Shown here piece after piece: positions 53,690 to 64,000 of a stretch of DNA of 64,000 nt; the stretch's first letter is position 1, and each line of letters starts with the position of its first letter. The DNA is from Pogona vitticeps (Eukaryota; Chordata; Lepidosauria; Squamata; Agamidae). The stretch is taken from the NCBI RefSeq assembly GCF_051106095.1, contig NC_135783.1:63422447-63486446 (forward strand). Direction: 5' to 3'. Made by a program: the position numbers and the translations under genes. The notes under the pieces were generated by a model. That model searched no databases, was not told the DNA's origin, and saw only the letters and a program-made list of their open reading frames with translations.

Positions 53690-55190
53690 TTGGTCACCTG
53701 GACCTATGCCAAGGATTGGATAAGAGGAGTTAATTAATTTATTAGTTCTCCTGGACCTTTCATTAGCATTTGATGCCATTGACCGTGGTATCCTATTGGA
53801 TCACTTAGCAAGCTTGGGTATTGGGGGCACAGTATTACAGTAATTCCAATCCTTCCTGTCAGTATGTACACAAAATAAGTTGCTGATGCTGATGCTGTTT
53901 CAACTTATATACTGGTTACAGCAGTCTCTGGCTGGTTTACAATATAGTTATGCAAACAACTACTCCCATTCCCCCATGAGCTGGGTACTCCTTTCACCAA
54001 TCTCAGGCTGAGTAAACATTGAGATAGCTACCTGAATCCTTTGGAATTGGACTCAGGTCATGAGCAGAGGCTTGACTGCAGTACTGCAGTTTAATCACTG
54101 TGCCATGGAGTTTGGTGGCAGGAAGCACTGTTCGACATGATGGCCTTGGTATCCATTAGGGCTCCACCTTATCCCTTATATTAAACATCTCTATGAAGCC
54201 ACTGGGAGAGGTCATTCAAAGCTCTGGATGAAGTGCCAGCAATCTGTTGATTTCACACATATCTACTGCTCCTTGTTCCCCAGGATCCCTGAAGCAGTCA
54301 CAATCCCTGAATGTTGTATGAGCAACACAATAGGCTGGATGAGTGTGAACAAGTAGAAATTAAATCCTGACAAAATGGAACTGCTGCTGGCAGTAGAAAG
54401 AAGGGGTTGCACTACCCTGACAAGTCAGATTCACAGTCTCCTTGACTCTGGATGGCTGCTGGACTCTCAGATGGCAATGATGATGAGAAGTGCCTTTGCA
54501 CAATTCTGCCTAGTGTGCCAACAGCAACATTTCTCAAGACAATGTGACTTAGCAACAGTCTTCCATGCCTTGGTTACATCACATATTGCTTATTGTAATG
54601 TGCTCCACATGGGGTGGTTAAATTGCTGTACTGCAGCCAAAACTGTGCTCACGACCTGGGGTTCAATCCCAGGTAGCCGGCTCAAGGTTGTGTAGCCTGC
54701 ATAATTAACTTGTAAACTGCCCAGAGAGAGCTTGAAGTGCTATGGGGCGGTATATAAGCAGCATGCTTTGCTTTGCTTTACCCTTGAAAAGGAACCCGGG
54801 TCTTTAATTAATGGAACATTAAGCTGCTAACTGGTGCACAGTATTACTATCCTATGACCCTGATACTGAGGGACCTGCACTTATCAGGCCCAGTTCAAGG
54901 TGTTGGTTTCAACTTTTAAAGACTCTAATAGCTTGGGATTTGGCTTTCTAAGGGACTGCCTGTCCCATTCCAAGCCTATTCAGACTTTAAGATCTTCAGG
55001 AGATGCCATCTTAAAAAGGCCAATGGTTTCAGAAGCCTGACTAACAAGTACATGGGAGAGGGCCTTCTCCCACGTGGCTCCCAGTTGGTAGAATGCATTC
55101 TGTTCCAAAGTGTGATCTGTTTCCACCCTGAGTGCTATTAGGAAGGGAGCAAAACCACACCTTTCTAGGCTGGCATTTGATACTTAACCT
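53690..55190 (+). mobile_element. L2-like LINE, copy 2
   Basis: Same remains as 22850-24430 (LLVLLDLSLAFDAIDRGILL, MRSAFAQFCLVCQQ, HALVTSHIAYCNVLHMGW). Two deletions of a few tens of bases relative to copy 1, near 54400 and inside the SINE near 54690. Confidence 0.75.
54600..54780 (+). mobile_element. tRNA SINE inside L2, copy 2, internally deleted
   Basis: Box B-like GGTTCAATCCCA at about 54660 runs into CTCAAGGTTG, then jumps to TGTAGCCTGCATAATTAACT; about 60 bases present in copy 1 are missing. Confidence 0.7.
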
Positions 55191-56950
55191 AATTTGTAGA
55201 ATTTGACATTTTAAAAATCAGTACTACTGTAAATAGGGTTTCATTAATCAATACAATGAGTTTAACTTTCTAAAACCAGTGTGTGTGTTTTAACTAAAAA
55301 TCCCCCCCTTAAACCTGCTAGTAGTTAAAATAATATCTGTAAAAACCAGGACCTGAGGGACCTCAAGGGTGCTGGAAAACTCCCCCTATACATGGAAAAA
55401 GTGTCCCCACACTCTTTAGAGGCCAGGAAGGAACTTTTTGAGCAAAATAATTGGCGGATGTGGTGAGAGTATTGCAAAAATATCCCTGGTGAGCTCCATG
55501 TAATCCATGAGCCTCAAGCTGCCCCTCCACCCTGACAATGCAAAGAGAACAAGAGGACAAATTATACATTTTTGTTCAAAAATAGATTGTACACAACAGA
55601 AAATGGTTGCATATATATGGGTCCTCCATATACCACACCATTTTATCATCAAAGTGTGGCTTATTTGGGGGCTATATGTATTTATCAGTAAAAACCAATG
55701 TGACACTGTGGAATTCAGCAGCTGGGGGTTCTGTCAGATGCCCCCTCCCCATAAAGACGGCAGCCAGCCCTCTTGCGTAGCCCTACTTGCAACAGCAGCC
55801 CAGGAAAGGAATAGTCATTGATTGAAACAAGGCACTCTGCATTTGGGTGTTAGAGAAGCACACAGATATTATGAAAGAGATTATGGTGGTGGTGGTGAGA
55901 CTGGAAGTGTAAGTTCTGGTGTTTTCTGAACATGGTTTTAGTGTGCTAGGCCACACACCACATTTTTATACATGTCAATCTCTATTTTCCATATATATAA
56001 AAAAGTCTCCATCATAAACCATATCAGCATTTTTAATGTGATCATCCAGCAGATATAATATACCTGAGAATAACTGGTGAAATTAAAATCATATGCTAGA
56101 AAAATTAATCAATAAAATACATTCATACTGTACATGTTGCCCGAACAAAATTATATTTCTGAAAGATATTTTGCACTTGTTAGATCACTCAAAGGTCTTC
56201 TGACTCATTAAGAAGTACCACATTTTCTTTAACACAAGATTTGATGGATTTCTTCATATGACGACAAAAATATATCTTAAATAAAACTTCTTAGTGTTTA
56301 AGATGTCATAAGAGTTTTTCTTGGCTTCACGGCAACAAGCTACAAAGGACCATGGCTGCCTATCTGAAAACAACTGAAATAATAATTCATAACAATATCA
56401 CTACATGTGTTTTCAACTTAGTTGTACTCAAAGTTTGGACAGAAAATCTAATTTGTTTTTGTGTAGAGACAAAGCAGAGACCATAAGCTCATTTGGGCAT
56501 AATAATAAGCCAAAGTGCCAGGGAAAATAACTGTCTCATCATGCTAACATAACACATTGTCATACACTCTCCAATTGCTTCCACTTGGACTCCTGGAAGG
56601 GGAGATTAAGTACGATGTAGATGTTCTGTCCAGGTTTTGCTTAACACAATGTGCAAACCGGGAACTTTGGCTTATTAACTTTCAGATAAGCCAGCATCAA
56701 AAGGCAACAACAAACCATGGCTGGAGAAAAACAAGCTAAAATGCCCATTTCTCCTGTGGCAATAAGGAATCCACTGATAAAAAGGTCCATGATTTATTTA
56801 GCCAGTCCCATATGCAGGAGGAGTATTGGGAAAAGTTATTCTTTTGAAGAATATCAGAAGCAAGCTCCTGGACTATCACAGCAAGCCTTGCCAGTGCCCA
56901 TATCAATTCAATTGTTAGAGGAAGCTTTCAGTCCAACAGAGTAATTTTTC

Positions 56951-56973
56951 CATTTATTTATTTATTTATTTAC

Positions 56974-57030
<57 letters not shown>

Positions 57031-57118
57031 TAGGTAGGTAGGTAGGTAGGTAGGTAGGTAGGTAGGTAGGTAGGTAGGTAGGTAGGTAGGTAGGTAGGTA
57101 GGTAGGTAGGTAGGTATC
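56951..57118. repeat. Compound tetranucleotide array (ATTT)n (GATT)n (GTAG)n
   Basis: A short ATTT run, about 13 GATT units and about 22 GTAG/TAGG units at the site that in copy 1 holds ATTT, ACGT and ATGT. Flanks on both sides are the same. Confidence 0.95.
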
Positions 57119-57323
57119 TTGTGGAGGAGGAACCAGCCAGAGCATGCTGCTCCAGAACTCTGGCTTCCCATCATGTTCAGATTGAGCCTATATATTTCTT
57201 ATAAAAACAAAATAGAACTGATTGAAAATCCATTTTAAAAAGCTAGAGCTCTTGTTGATCTTTGAGAATTAAGTGGGATCATTTAATTACTCGTTCCAAG
57301 AAGCTACATCTCTTCCACAGTCT

Positions 57324-57454
57324 TCACACTTTGCAGTAGACATCATATTTTATCTTTGCTCCTACTTTGGTTCCTGCTAAGCACTCATTAAACACAGTGT
57401 CCATTTCCTTGTTGTTTTCTTGACTGAAAAGTGTCTTCCAGTCACTCACCCCAC
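57324..57454 (-). CDS. A' exon 7
   Basis: 131 nt, GVSDWKTLFSQENNKEMDTV ... YDVYCKV then TGA; CAG acceptor at 57455-57457. One silent difference from gene A was noted. Confidence 0.88.
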
Positions 57455-60400
57455 CTGAAAACATAGATGTAAAGAGAGAAAGTGATTGAGAGAGAGAGAT
57501 AATGTGATGAATATCCATCATTTTCAATCTGTACCATGTGAAACACACATAGGTTGTTGCAGGTAAATGTATGCAGAAATTCTGAACTGTTTACTCAAGG
57601 TGCAAAATGCAAATTAGATTTGCATGTGCAGGAAAAAAGATATGATAATGTTCCTGATAAATTCATGTCAGTGAATATAGCACAAAGAGAGAAGTAATGC
57701 AGAATGAATCCCTAAATAAAAACACATAGGCTCCTAGCATTTTCTGCTGCATTTGGGAAAAAAATCGCTTCTTCCAGACTCCAGAGAGCAAGAACTAGTG
57801 AAAACTTCTATTTCTGTCCACAATTCCTTTGCCATTTTATGACCATTTCAATTTAGAAAAAAAGATAGTGTTTTATTTTGCTGCATCCTATATAGAATAT
57901 TAGATACTTCATTTGAATAAAACATGTGGCGAAGGAGGCAGGTGTCAGGAGTTCAATTCTCCACTTCACCTTGTAGAAGAGCCAGCCTGTGTGGCCTTGG
58001 GTAAGCGACACAGTTCCAGGATGCTCTGAGCAGAAGGAAATGATAAACCAGTTCCAAGTATTTTATGTATGGAAGACCCTGGGAGGGTTGCCACCAGTTA
58101 GAATCAATGGCATATAATTAATAAATTATATACAATGCACTTGACACAGAAGTGGGCAATAGCTGAAGGTCAAGAATCCACCCATGTACCCCATGTATCT
58201 CATATGGCTCCATATGCCCCAATCATGAGGAACAATTTTGCCACATTTTCGTTTTATGAACAACCAGCCCTCCAACCCATATTTTATGTTCCAGATACCG
58301 GAGGCTTGCACACAGATAATTGTTGGTTGCAAGGGCCTACGGGGGTCACATGCAACCACGAGGCTAGCTAAATGACAAAGCCTTCCAAACTAGGCCTGTC
58401 TCCATGGATATGGTCACACTGGCAATAAGAATTGCATTTAGCATCATTTCAATCTATTTAGATGTTATTGATCACACAACACAAGGGTGAAATTGACTTA
58501 TATGGCCTGTGATATGAGGGTTTGTTTGTTTCTTTCAACTGGCCAGCAAGGGCTTTTCAAAATATTTTGGTTCAATTCAATTCAATTCAATGTGGTTTTG
58601 TGGAAATGAGTCAATTTCAGCAGTGTAGATGCTAACATTGGTTTAAATCACCGGGAATAAATTAAAGTTCATGTGCAGGTGAACACAGCCACTGGTTTAA
58701 ATATTATGTGACTTGAGCCTGATTTTTTTAAAAGTCTGAACAGAAATTGATGCAAAGTGCAAGTGTATCCACCGCCCAATTCGAATCACATCTACAGTAT
58801 GTCTCTGTCTGGTAGAACGTGCAATGTTTGAGAAATATGTGACTTGTAGTACATTAATGATGATGTTGATGATAACAATAACAACAACAATAAGAAGAAT
58901 AAGAATAAGAATAAGAATAAGAATAAGAATAGGAATAATAAAAGTCCTATGCCTAGCAGCCATAAGCCACATTTGCTTATTCTGGTTTAGGCTTTTTAGG
59001 GCGCTTTCTCCCATTTGTATGATCTGGGGTCAAAGTTTGATATTGACACAATAACATTTTTAAAAACAATGTTATCACAACTAAAGCTTTGGCGATTTGA
59101 GCAGAAGGTTGGACACTGTAGCCTTACAGGCCCCTTCCAACTCAGTTATTCTATGATTCTTCGATTTGTGAAAGCCATCAGATGGGAGATATAATATTGA
59201 TTCCTGAGGAAATAAAGATGTGAGATTTACCAGTAAAAAAATAGAATACAATTTTCTACAACTTACCCTTCCGGAAAAGAACATCACCAAATTCTCCATG
59301 GGTTGTTTTTGAATTGCTTTTCATAGCCTTGAAAGTGCTCCTGTCTGCAACAGCCTGGATCTCTTCCTTGCTTAGGTTCAGTTCAAGAAAGGTAGCGATC
59401 TTTTCAGCTCCTAAGGCTGTGTTCTGCAAAGAGACATGTGTATTGTGTGTGTATCTATGATGACATAAGCTCTGATTCAAGTAGGTTCACATACCTCACA
59501 AAGAAATCTAGCTTGCTTAGGCATCGCTATGTTACAACTTAGAAAAGTTACTTCTTCGGACTTAAAACTCCTAGAATCTCGCAAGCAGCATGGCCTCTAG
59601 TCTGAGTTGTAGTTCAAGTCAATACTTTTTCCAGGCTCTGGCCCAAGTATATTTTGCTTCCAAAGACTGTCAGTGGAAATGCATAATGTTGATTTCATGA
59701 GCTCTGCTCTGAAAGCATTTGCTTGCTTTTGGAGTCTTGCATCATTGTGCATTGTGAGTGTTGGCAGAGAACAAGCCACATTCATATGCAGCTCTCCTGA
59801 AATCAATAGTTCAAAATGCTAATTCTTCCTATTCAAAACACCTGAACCCTGTTTCAAACTAGGTGAGATCGCTTTGAGCAGGGGTCTGGTGGGCTGCCAG
59901 TGTAGCTTGCACTTCACTTTTGTTGCTGTCTCACACACAGTCTTGTTCCTTGTCTGAGGTAAACAAAAAGAAAGCCACACAAAAATGTCATGCAGGGCTT
60001 CTCCTTACATGGAGCACAAGACAAGGTGTCATTCTCCTCTCAAGGGTCCTTGGCATTTTGATTTTCTAATTAACAATAACTACTGTATGTGCCATCAAAT
60101 CAATTCCAACTTATGGTAACCCTTGTCAGGATTTTCTCAATATAAGTATCCTGAAATGGTTTACCATGCCCTTCTTTTGGGGGAGCTCTGGGAATGTGCA
60201 GCTTACCCAAGGTTACACAGGCTGGCTTTCCTCCCAGAAGATTCAGTGGAGAATCAAACTCTCAATCTCTGGCTCTGTAGCTAGGTACCCAATTCAATTC
60301 CATTACTTCCCGGCAAGCAATGATCCTTTTTAAGTAAGCAGAAATGGAATGAACCATAGGTTTTTCATTATGTTTGCCACTCCTTTTGGTCTGTGGGGAT

Positions 60401-60752
60401 CTGTGGGCCTTTGACAAAAATGCTTGAAAAGCCTATGCAATTATTAGAATAGATCACCATACCTATCAGTACCTACAATGTTGAACATGGACTAGGATGA
60501 CTTAATTTTGAGCTCTTGCTCAACTGTGAAGACACTTGGGCAGACCTTGGACTAGTTGTTCCTTCTTAGTCTTACTTCCTCATATGAATACTGTAAGGAT
60601 AAAATGGAGGAAATCTTATACATTTTACATGATGACATGGTAAAGTACTGACTGTACCTCTTTCAACTCTTCATAAGTTATTGGCATAACATTTTCATAG
60701 TCGATGTACTTGTTCCAGACACAGAGATATTCCATATAGGATCCCCAGGGCA
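57324..60752 (-). CDS. Copy A': SULT6B1-like, exons 5-7 only within the window
   Basis: Exons 60658-60752 (95 nt), 59267-59423 (157 nt) and 57324-57454 (131 nt) repeat those of gene A with the same splice sites and, as far as I read, the same residues. All exon boundaries are intact. The duplication stops in intron 4 (63505), so exons 1-4 were not copied; beyond it lies L1. Unless an unrelated 5' half lies right of 64000, A' lacks the PAPS 5'-loop and the catalytic histidine and cannot be an active enzyme by itself. Splicing from another upstream SULT gene is possible. Confidence 0.8.
57930..58125 (+). mobile_element. tRNA-derived SINE, copy 2
   Basis: Counterpart of 27165-27350. The adjacent site of the Penelope-like insertion is empty here (AATTATATACAATGCACTTG). 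Confidence 0.7.
58871..58937. repeat. (AACAAT)n/(AATAAG)n simple repeat, copy 2
   Basis: Same as 28302-28368, no length change. Confidence 0.9.
59089..59167 (+). mobile_element. CR1 LINE 3' end, copy 2
   Basis: Counterpart of 28520-28598, with two base differences. Confidence 0.8.
59267..59423 (-). CDS. A' exon 6
   Basis: 157 nt, identical to gene A exon 6 with GTAAGT donor and CAG acceptor. It sits in the near-perfect identity block. Confidence 0.88.
60085..60310 (-). mobile_element. tRNA-derived SINE, minus orientation, copy 2
   Basis: Counterpart of 29515-29740, no differences seen. Confidence 0.75.
60658..60752 (-). CDS. A' exon 5
   Basis: 95 nt, identical to gene A exon 5 with TAG acceptor and GTACAG donor. 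It is the most 5' exon of A' in the window. Confidence 0.88.
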
Positions 60753-61490
60753 CTAGTGGAAATCATAAATCATGCAGCATTAGAGACTTCTGGCTTGACA
60801 CTGTGACAAGACAGCAGGGGGAGGATGTAGCTCCTGAATTCTGGGCTGAATTCTGTCCTGTTTGGGACCCCCAGGGGGTTAAAATCACCCCAAAGAGGTG
60901 GTGAAATGGGGGAGAAGCATATTGATTATGAGGGAACGGTGGTAACCCACGTTTGATCCAGGAAACTCCCCAATCAACCGGGGGGGGGGGAGAAATAAGC
61001 AGCTGAACTAGCTTGCTTGCAAGTCGTTGGCAGTTGGGAATGAAGAAGTGATAGATCAGCCTAATTAACATCATGTTACCACTGGGTGAGAAACATTTTT
61101 TTAACTGTATTTATTTACTATCCCTGGACAAGACAATTCCTAAGGCAGAAATAGCATCTCATACAGTAGCTCTTCATCACCGATTGAGCTGCAGAGAAGT
61201 TGAAGAGAGGAGGAGATGCAGGGAGATGCAAGGAAAATAAATTGGATATTAATTAGACATTTAATTATACTTAAGAGAAGGAAGTTCAGTATTAATGTGT
61301 TGTTGTAAACCTAAGAATCTTTCTCCTGAAAACACTACAGGCAACAACTCTAGAAAACAAAACCTGTTTATGCTATGTGCAAAAATTATCTAAGGTGCTG
61401 GCTAAAAGCCTAGAATCAACTACCTTGAACTGCTTGGAATGGCTGCTTGGAATTCCCTATCTCTTTGAGGACAGCACTGAACTACAGACA

Positions 61491-61493
61491 AAT

Positions 61494-61532
<39 letters not shown>

Positions 61533-61632
61533 TTCATTCATTCATTCATTCATTCATTCATTCATTCATTCATTCATTCATTCATTCCCCGCCTATCTGA
61601 TCATATTGACCACTCTAGGCGGCTAGAAAGCC
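61491..61632 (-). repeat. (AAAT)n/(AATG)n array with LINE/SINE tail, copy 2
   Basis: Same structure as 30921-31090 but about seven tetranucleotide units shorter. Confidence 0.8.
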
Positions 61633-61661
61633 TAATCTAGCCAAAGTGGAACTTATAAACT

Positions 61662-62900
61662 GTGTCCTAGGTGCTGAACTGGATAGGACCTTGGGCCTTT
61701 AGATGGGGAAATATCTCCACACCTGAGACTGGATTCAAGTTTAATGGAACTGAACTGATTACTTTAAGCATCTGGACAAGTTTAATTTGGAATGCAATTT
61801 TTTTACAGCTGGAACATAATGACACAACAAGGACAATTTTGGGAGGAAACAAAATCTACTCTTCAAGCAATCTTAGAAATAATGAGATCCCAATACGAAG
61901 AGACAAAACTATTCAAGGAGCAGTTGAAGAAGAATTATAGTCAATAGGAGACAGGGAATAATGAACAAGGAAATGAGAGGGTGGTGGATGGTGTATGCCA
62001 ATCAAAAGAGGGGCTGGAGGAAATTAATGGGGAAAACCTAGGAGTAACAATTTTAACCTTGGAGCCAAGGAGAGTTTTAAGGGAAGATAAGGGGAGAAAA
62101 CCAACAGAATTAATTAAAAATAGCATGGAAGATCTATTGAAGATAGACCAAGTGTTTAAAGATCTATTGGAGATGAATCAAATGCATAAAATGGTTTCGG
62201 AGCACACAAAAGATGGCAGAATGTTTAGAGAGACAGAAACAAAAATTGAAAAAAAGACAAATAAGAGAAGGAATTACCTAGAAATATGAAAAAGGGAAAA
62301 ATAGGAAGGTGGCCTTCAGTGTTGAAAAGCATGTATATACCTAACTTCTGGAACTGTAAAGAGGCATATCTTATATATTAAAAAAGAGAATTAAATTGAA
62401 ATAAGGGAGCACTAATCAGGGTAACAGCATAATATGGTGGTTTTTAAGGCAAATTGAAGCTAGATATAAGGTTGGGGAAACAAATAGTATTTAATGAACA
62501 TGTATAAGATATGATATTGTTATAGACAGGATAGAGAATGTACAGATAGAAATGGCTAAACAAGTATACAAAGAAAATCTGTTTAAACTGCTCTAAATAA
62601 CATCTATTATGTGTTAGCAACTTACTCAGTTATCATTGGTATAAAATTCAAAGTTTGTCGGTTAAATCACCTCAAATTATATAGATTTGGAACTGGAATT
62701 ACTTTAATTAAGTATGTTATTAGAGGATCTTGAGAACATTGTGTACTATGAGAGTAAAATTATGATAGTAGCCATTACTGTATACTAAAATACATACATG
62801 AACAGTTTGAATGTTTGAAAGATGTGTGGAATTTGGGGGAACAACTGGGAAGACACCAAGATGCAAAAAAAACAAATAATTCTAAGCAACCCATGTAACA
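61662..62900 (+). mobile_element. L1 LINE remains (ORF1-like), copy 2
   Basis: Counterpart of 31100-32340. The frame 61981-62289 stays open longer than in copy 1 (GVCQSKEGLEEINGENLGVT upstream of KNSMEDLLKIDQVFKDLLEM), supporting a real ancestral coiled-coil ORF. Confidence 0.55.
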
Positions 62901-63060
62901 CAATGTTTGACAAGCACAAATCGAATGTAGATGTAATTTTATAATTTTATATATTTTATATTTTATATTGTTCTGTTTTATCTATGTAACCCAAGTAGAC
63001 ATGGTCTAGAGGGGCGGGGCAAAACTCCAAAAAATAAATAAAATAGATAGATTGAAAAAC
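62901..63060 (+). mobile_element. LINE/SINE 3' tail, copy 2
   Basis: Counterpart of 32341-32490 (TCTAGAGGGGCGGGGCAAAA then AATAAATAAAATAGATAGAT). Confidence 0.55.
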
Positions 63061-63505
63061 TAATGAAATATAATATGCAGCATTAGTGAGAACCCAGCTG
63101 ATAATAGACTTAAATTTTCTGGTTTCAGACTAATGAAGTCCCCCAAGCAACATAATCTCATCACTACAATGTCTGATGTCATCCAGACCTGCTGCCTTAC
63201 AATTTTTGCGGCTATCTGAATGTTGTCCCAAGATCACTAGTGTCCAGTTGGTTTTTTTCTTTCACATTTAAGTTCTAATTTCCTACTGTGATGTTCAGCT
63301 CTGAGGAGTTGATGGGCTTTTTGATTTGCTCAACTGTTTTCCTGAGCAGGGTTTTTAGTCAGGTCCTTGTTAAGATGCTTGAATAACCTCTAGGCCTTTT
63401 GACTGTCTCTTGACACATTTATTCATGAGCTTCACCCCATGATATATTTTACATTCTAACACTAAATAAATTAATCACTGTCAAGTCAAAATAGTTTATT
63501 TGCTT

Positions 63506-64000
63506 GGCCTAGAGCACAGCTAGAATTTAGATATACAAAAGATAAAATAGAAGGCTTCTACTTAGAGCAAACGATTTTTGACAAACTTTTATTAGGTTCA
63601 AAAGAACAAACTGTTAAGAAAATGTATAATTATATGTTGGAAATTAAGATGCAAGATGAAATGGTTAAGGAATGTATGATTAAGTGGGCACAAAATATAG
63701 GGCATAACATTGATATTGATCAATGGCTGAAAATATGGCAAAATAATATAAAGCGTACAAGATCGGTGGACTTTAAAGAGAATATATATAAGATGTTTTA
63801 TAGATGGCACATGACCCCAGAAAAATTGTCAAAGATGTATACAGATGTATCAAATAAGTGTTGGAAATGTGAATCACAAGTGGGAAGCTATTATCATATG
63901 TGGTGGTCATGTGGAGTAGCGAAACAATATTGGAAAAGAGTGCATGTAATGTTGGAACAAATATTGCTCTGTAAAGTGCCATTAACCCCAGAACTGTTTT
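63506..64000 (+). mobile_element. L1 LINE ORF2, C-terminal region (runs off the right edge)
   Basis: One frame is open from 63511 to the end. It reads RAQLEFRYTKDKIEGFYLEQ, then KWAQNIGHNIDIDQWLKIWQ, MFYRWHMTPEKLSKMYTDVS and the C-terminal zinc motif CWKCESQVGSYYHMWWSC. This is the distal part of squamate L1 ORF2. It starts exactly at the right edge of duplication copy 2. Confidence 0.85.

Larger units (their letters stand above)
52783..63505. repeat. Segmental duplication, copy 2 (about 10.7 kb)
   Basis: Direct copy of 21932-32963. The offset is 30850 at the left edge, about 30569-30570 across exons 5-6, and 30542 at the right edge; the shifts come from indels, the missing Penelope-like insertion and array length changes. 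It ends in TTTATTTGCTT and then joins an L1 ORF2. Confidence 0.93.

Overview
The window looks like squamate reptile (lizard or snake) nuclear DNA. It has AT-rich introns, dense LINE and SINE relics and long tetranucleotide arrays. BovB LINE fragments occur together with a Sauria-type tRNA SINE, and there are CR1/L2 tails, L1 pieces and Penelope-like relics carrying hammerhead motifs. No species is assigned.

The host content is a minus-strand cluster of cytosolic sulfotransferase genes of the SULT6B1 type, found by reading exons and splice sites. Gene B (4400-15968) shows exons 1-3 and runs off the left edge; its intron 2 holds a whole LTR retrotransposon. A degraded terminal exon lies at 21654-21782. 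Gene A (26568-39923) is complete: seven exons of 202, 137, 90, 127, 95, 157 and 131 nt, in phase, with GT/AG junctions, giving 312 residues. An intact orphan terminal exon sits at 52464-52594. Copy A' (57324-60752) has exons 5-7 only. A' comes from a direct duplication of about 11 kb (21932-32963 and 52783-63505) that breaks inside intron 4 of gene A, so exons 1-4 were not copied. Inside the duplication, a block of about 2.7 kb around exons 5 and 6 shows no substitutions by eye while both flanks differ at roughly 1-2% of sites. This looks like gene conversion.

The main mobile elements are two related LTR retrotransposons (5718-11944 and 41891-48088). Each has one long gag-pol frame in which integrase precedes reverse transcriptase and RNase H. 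That is the Gmr1-like order within Ty3/gypsy, reversed from most gypsy elements. Both look whole. The first has apparently identical LTRs; the second is somewhat older.

The rest is mostly LINE/SINE debris: an APE-type LINE lacking its RT core (1245-3690) with a truncated relative (19905-20502), a Rex1/L2-like LINE (17440-18425), L2 (22850-24430 and its copy), three BovB 3' pieces, L1 pieces, tRNA SINEs, Tigger-like DNA transposons, a solo LTR, a decayed gypsy fossil, two Penelope-like relics with hammerhead ribozyme cores, and a truncated U2 snRNA retrocopy fused to microsatellites. Positions of relic repeats are approximate; exon and LTR ends were read base by base.
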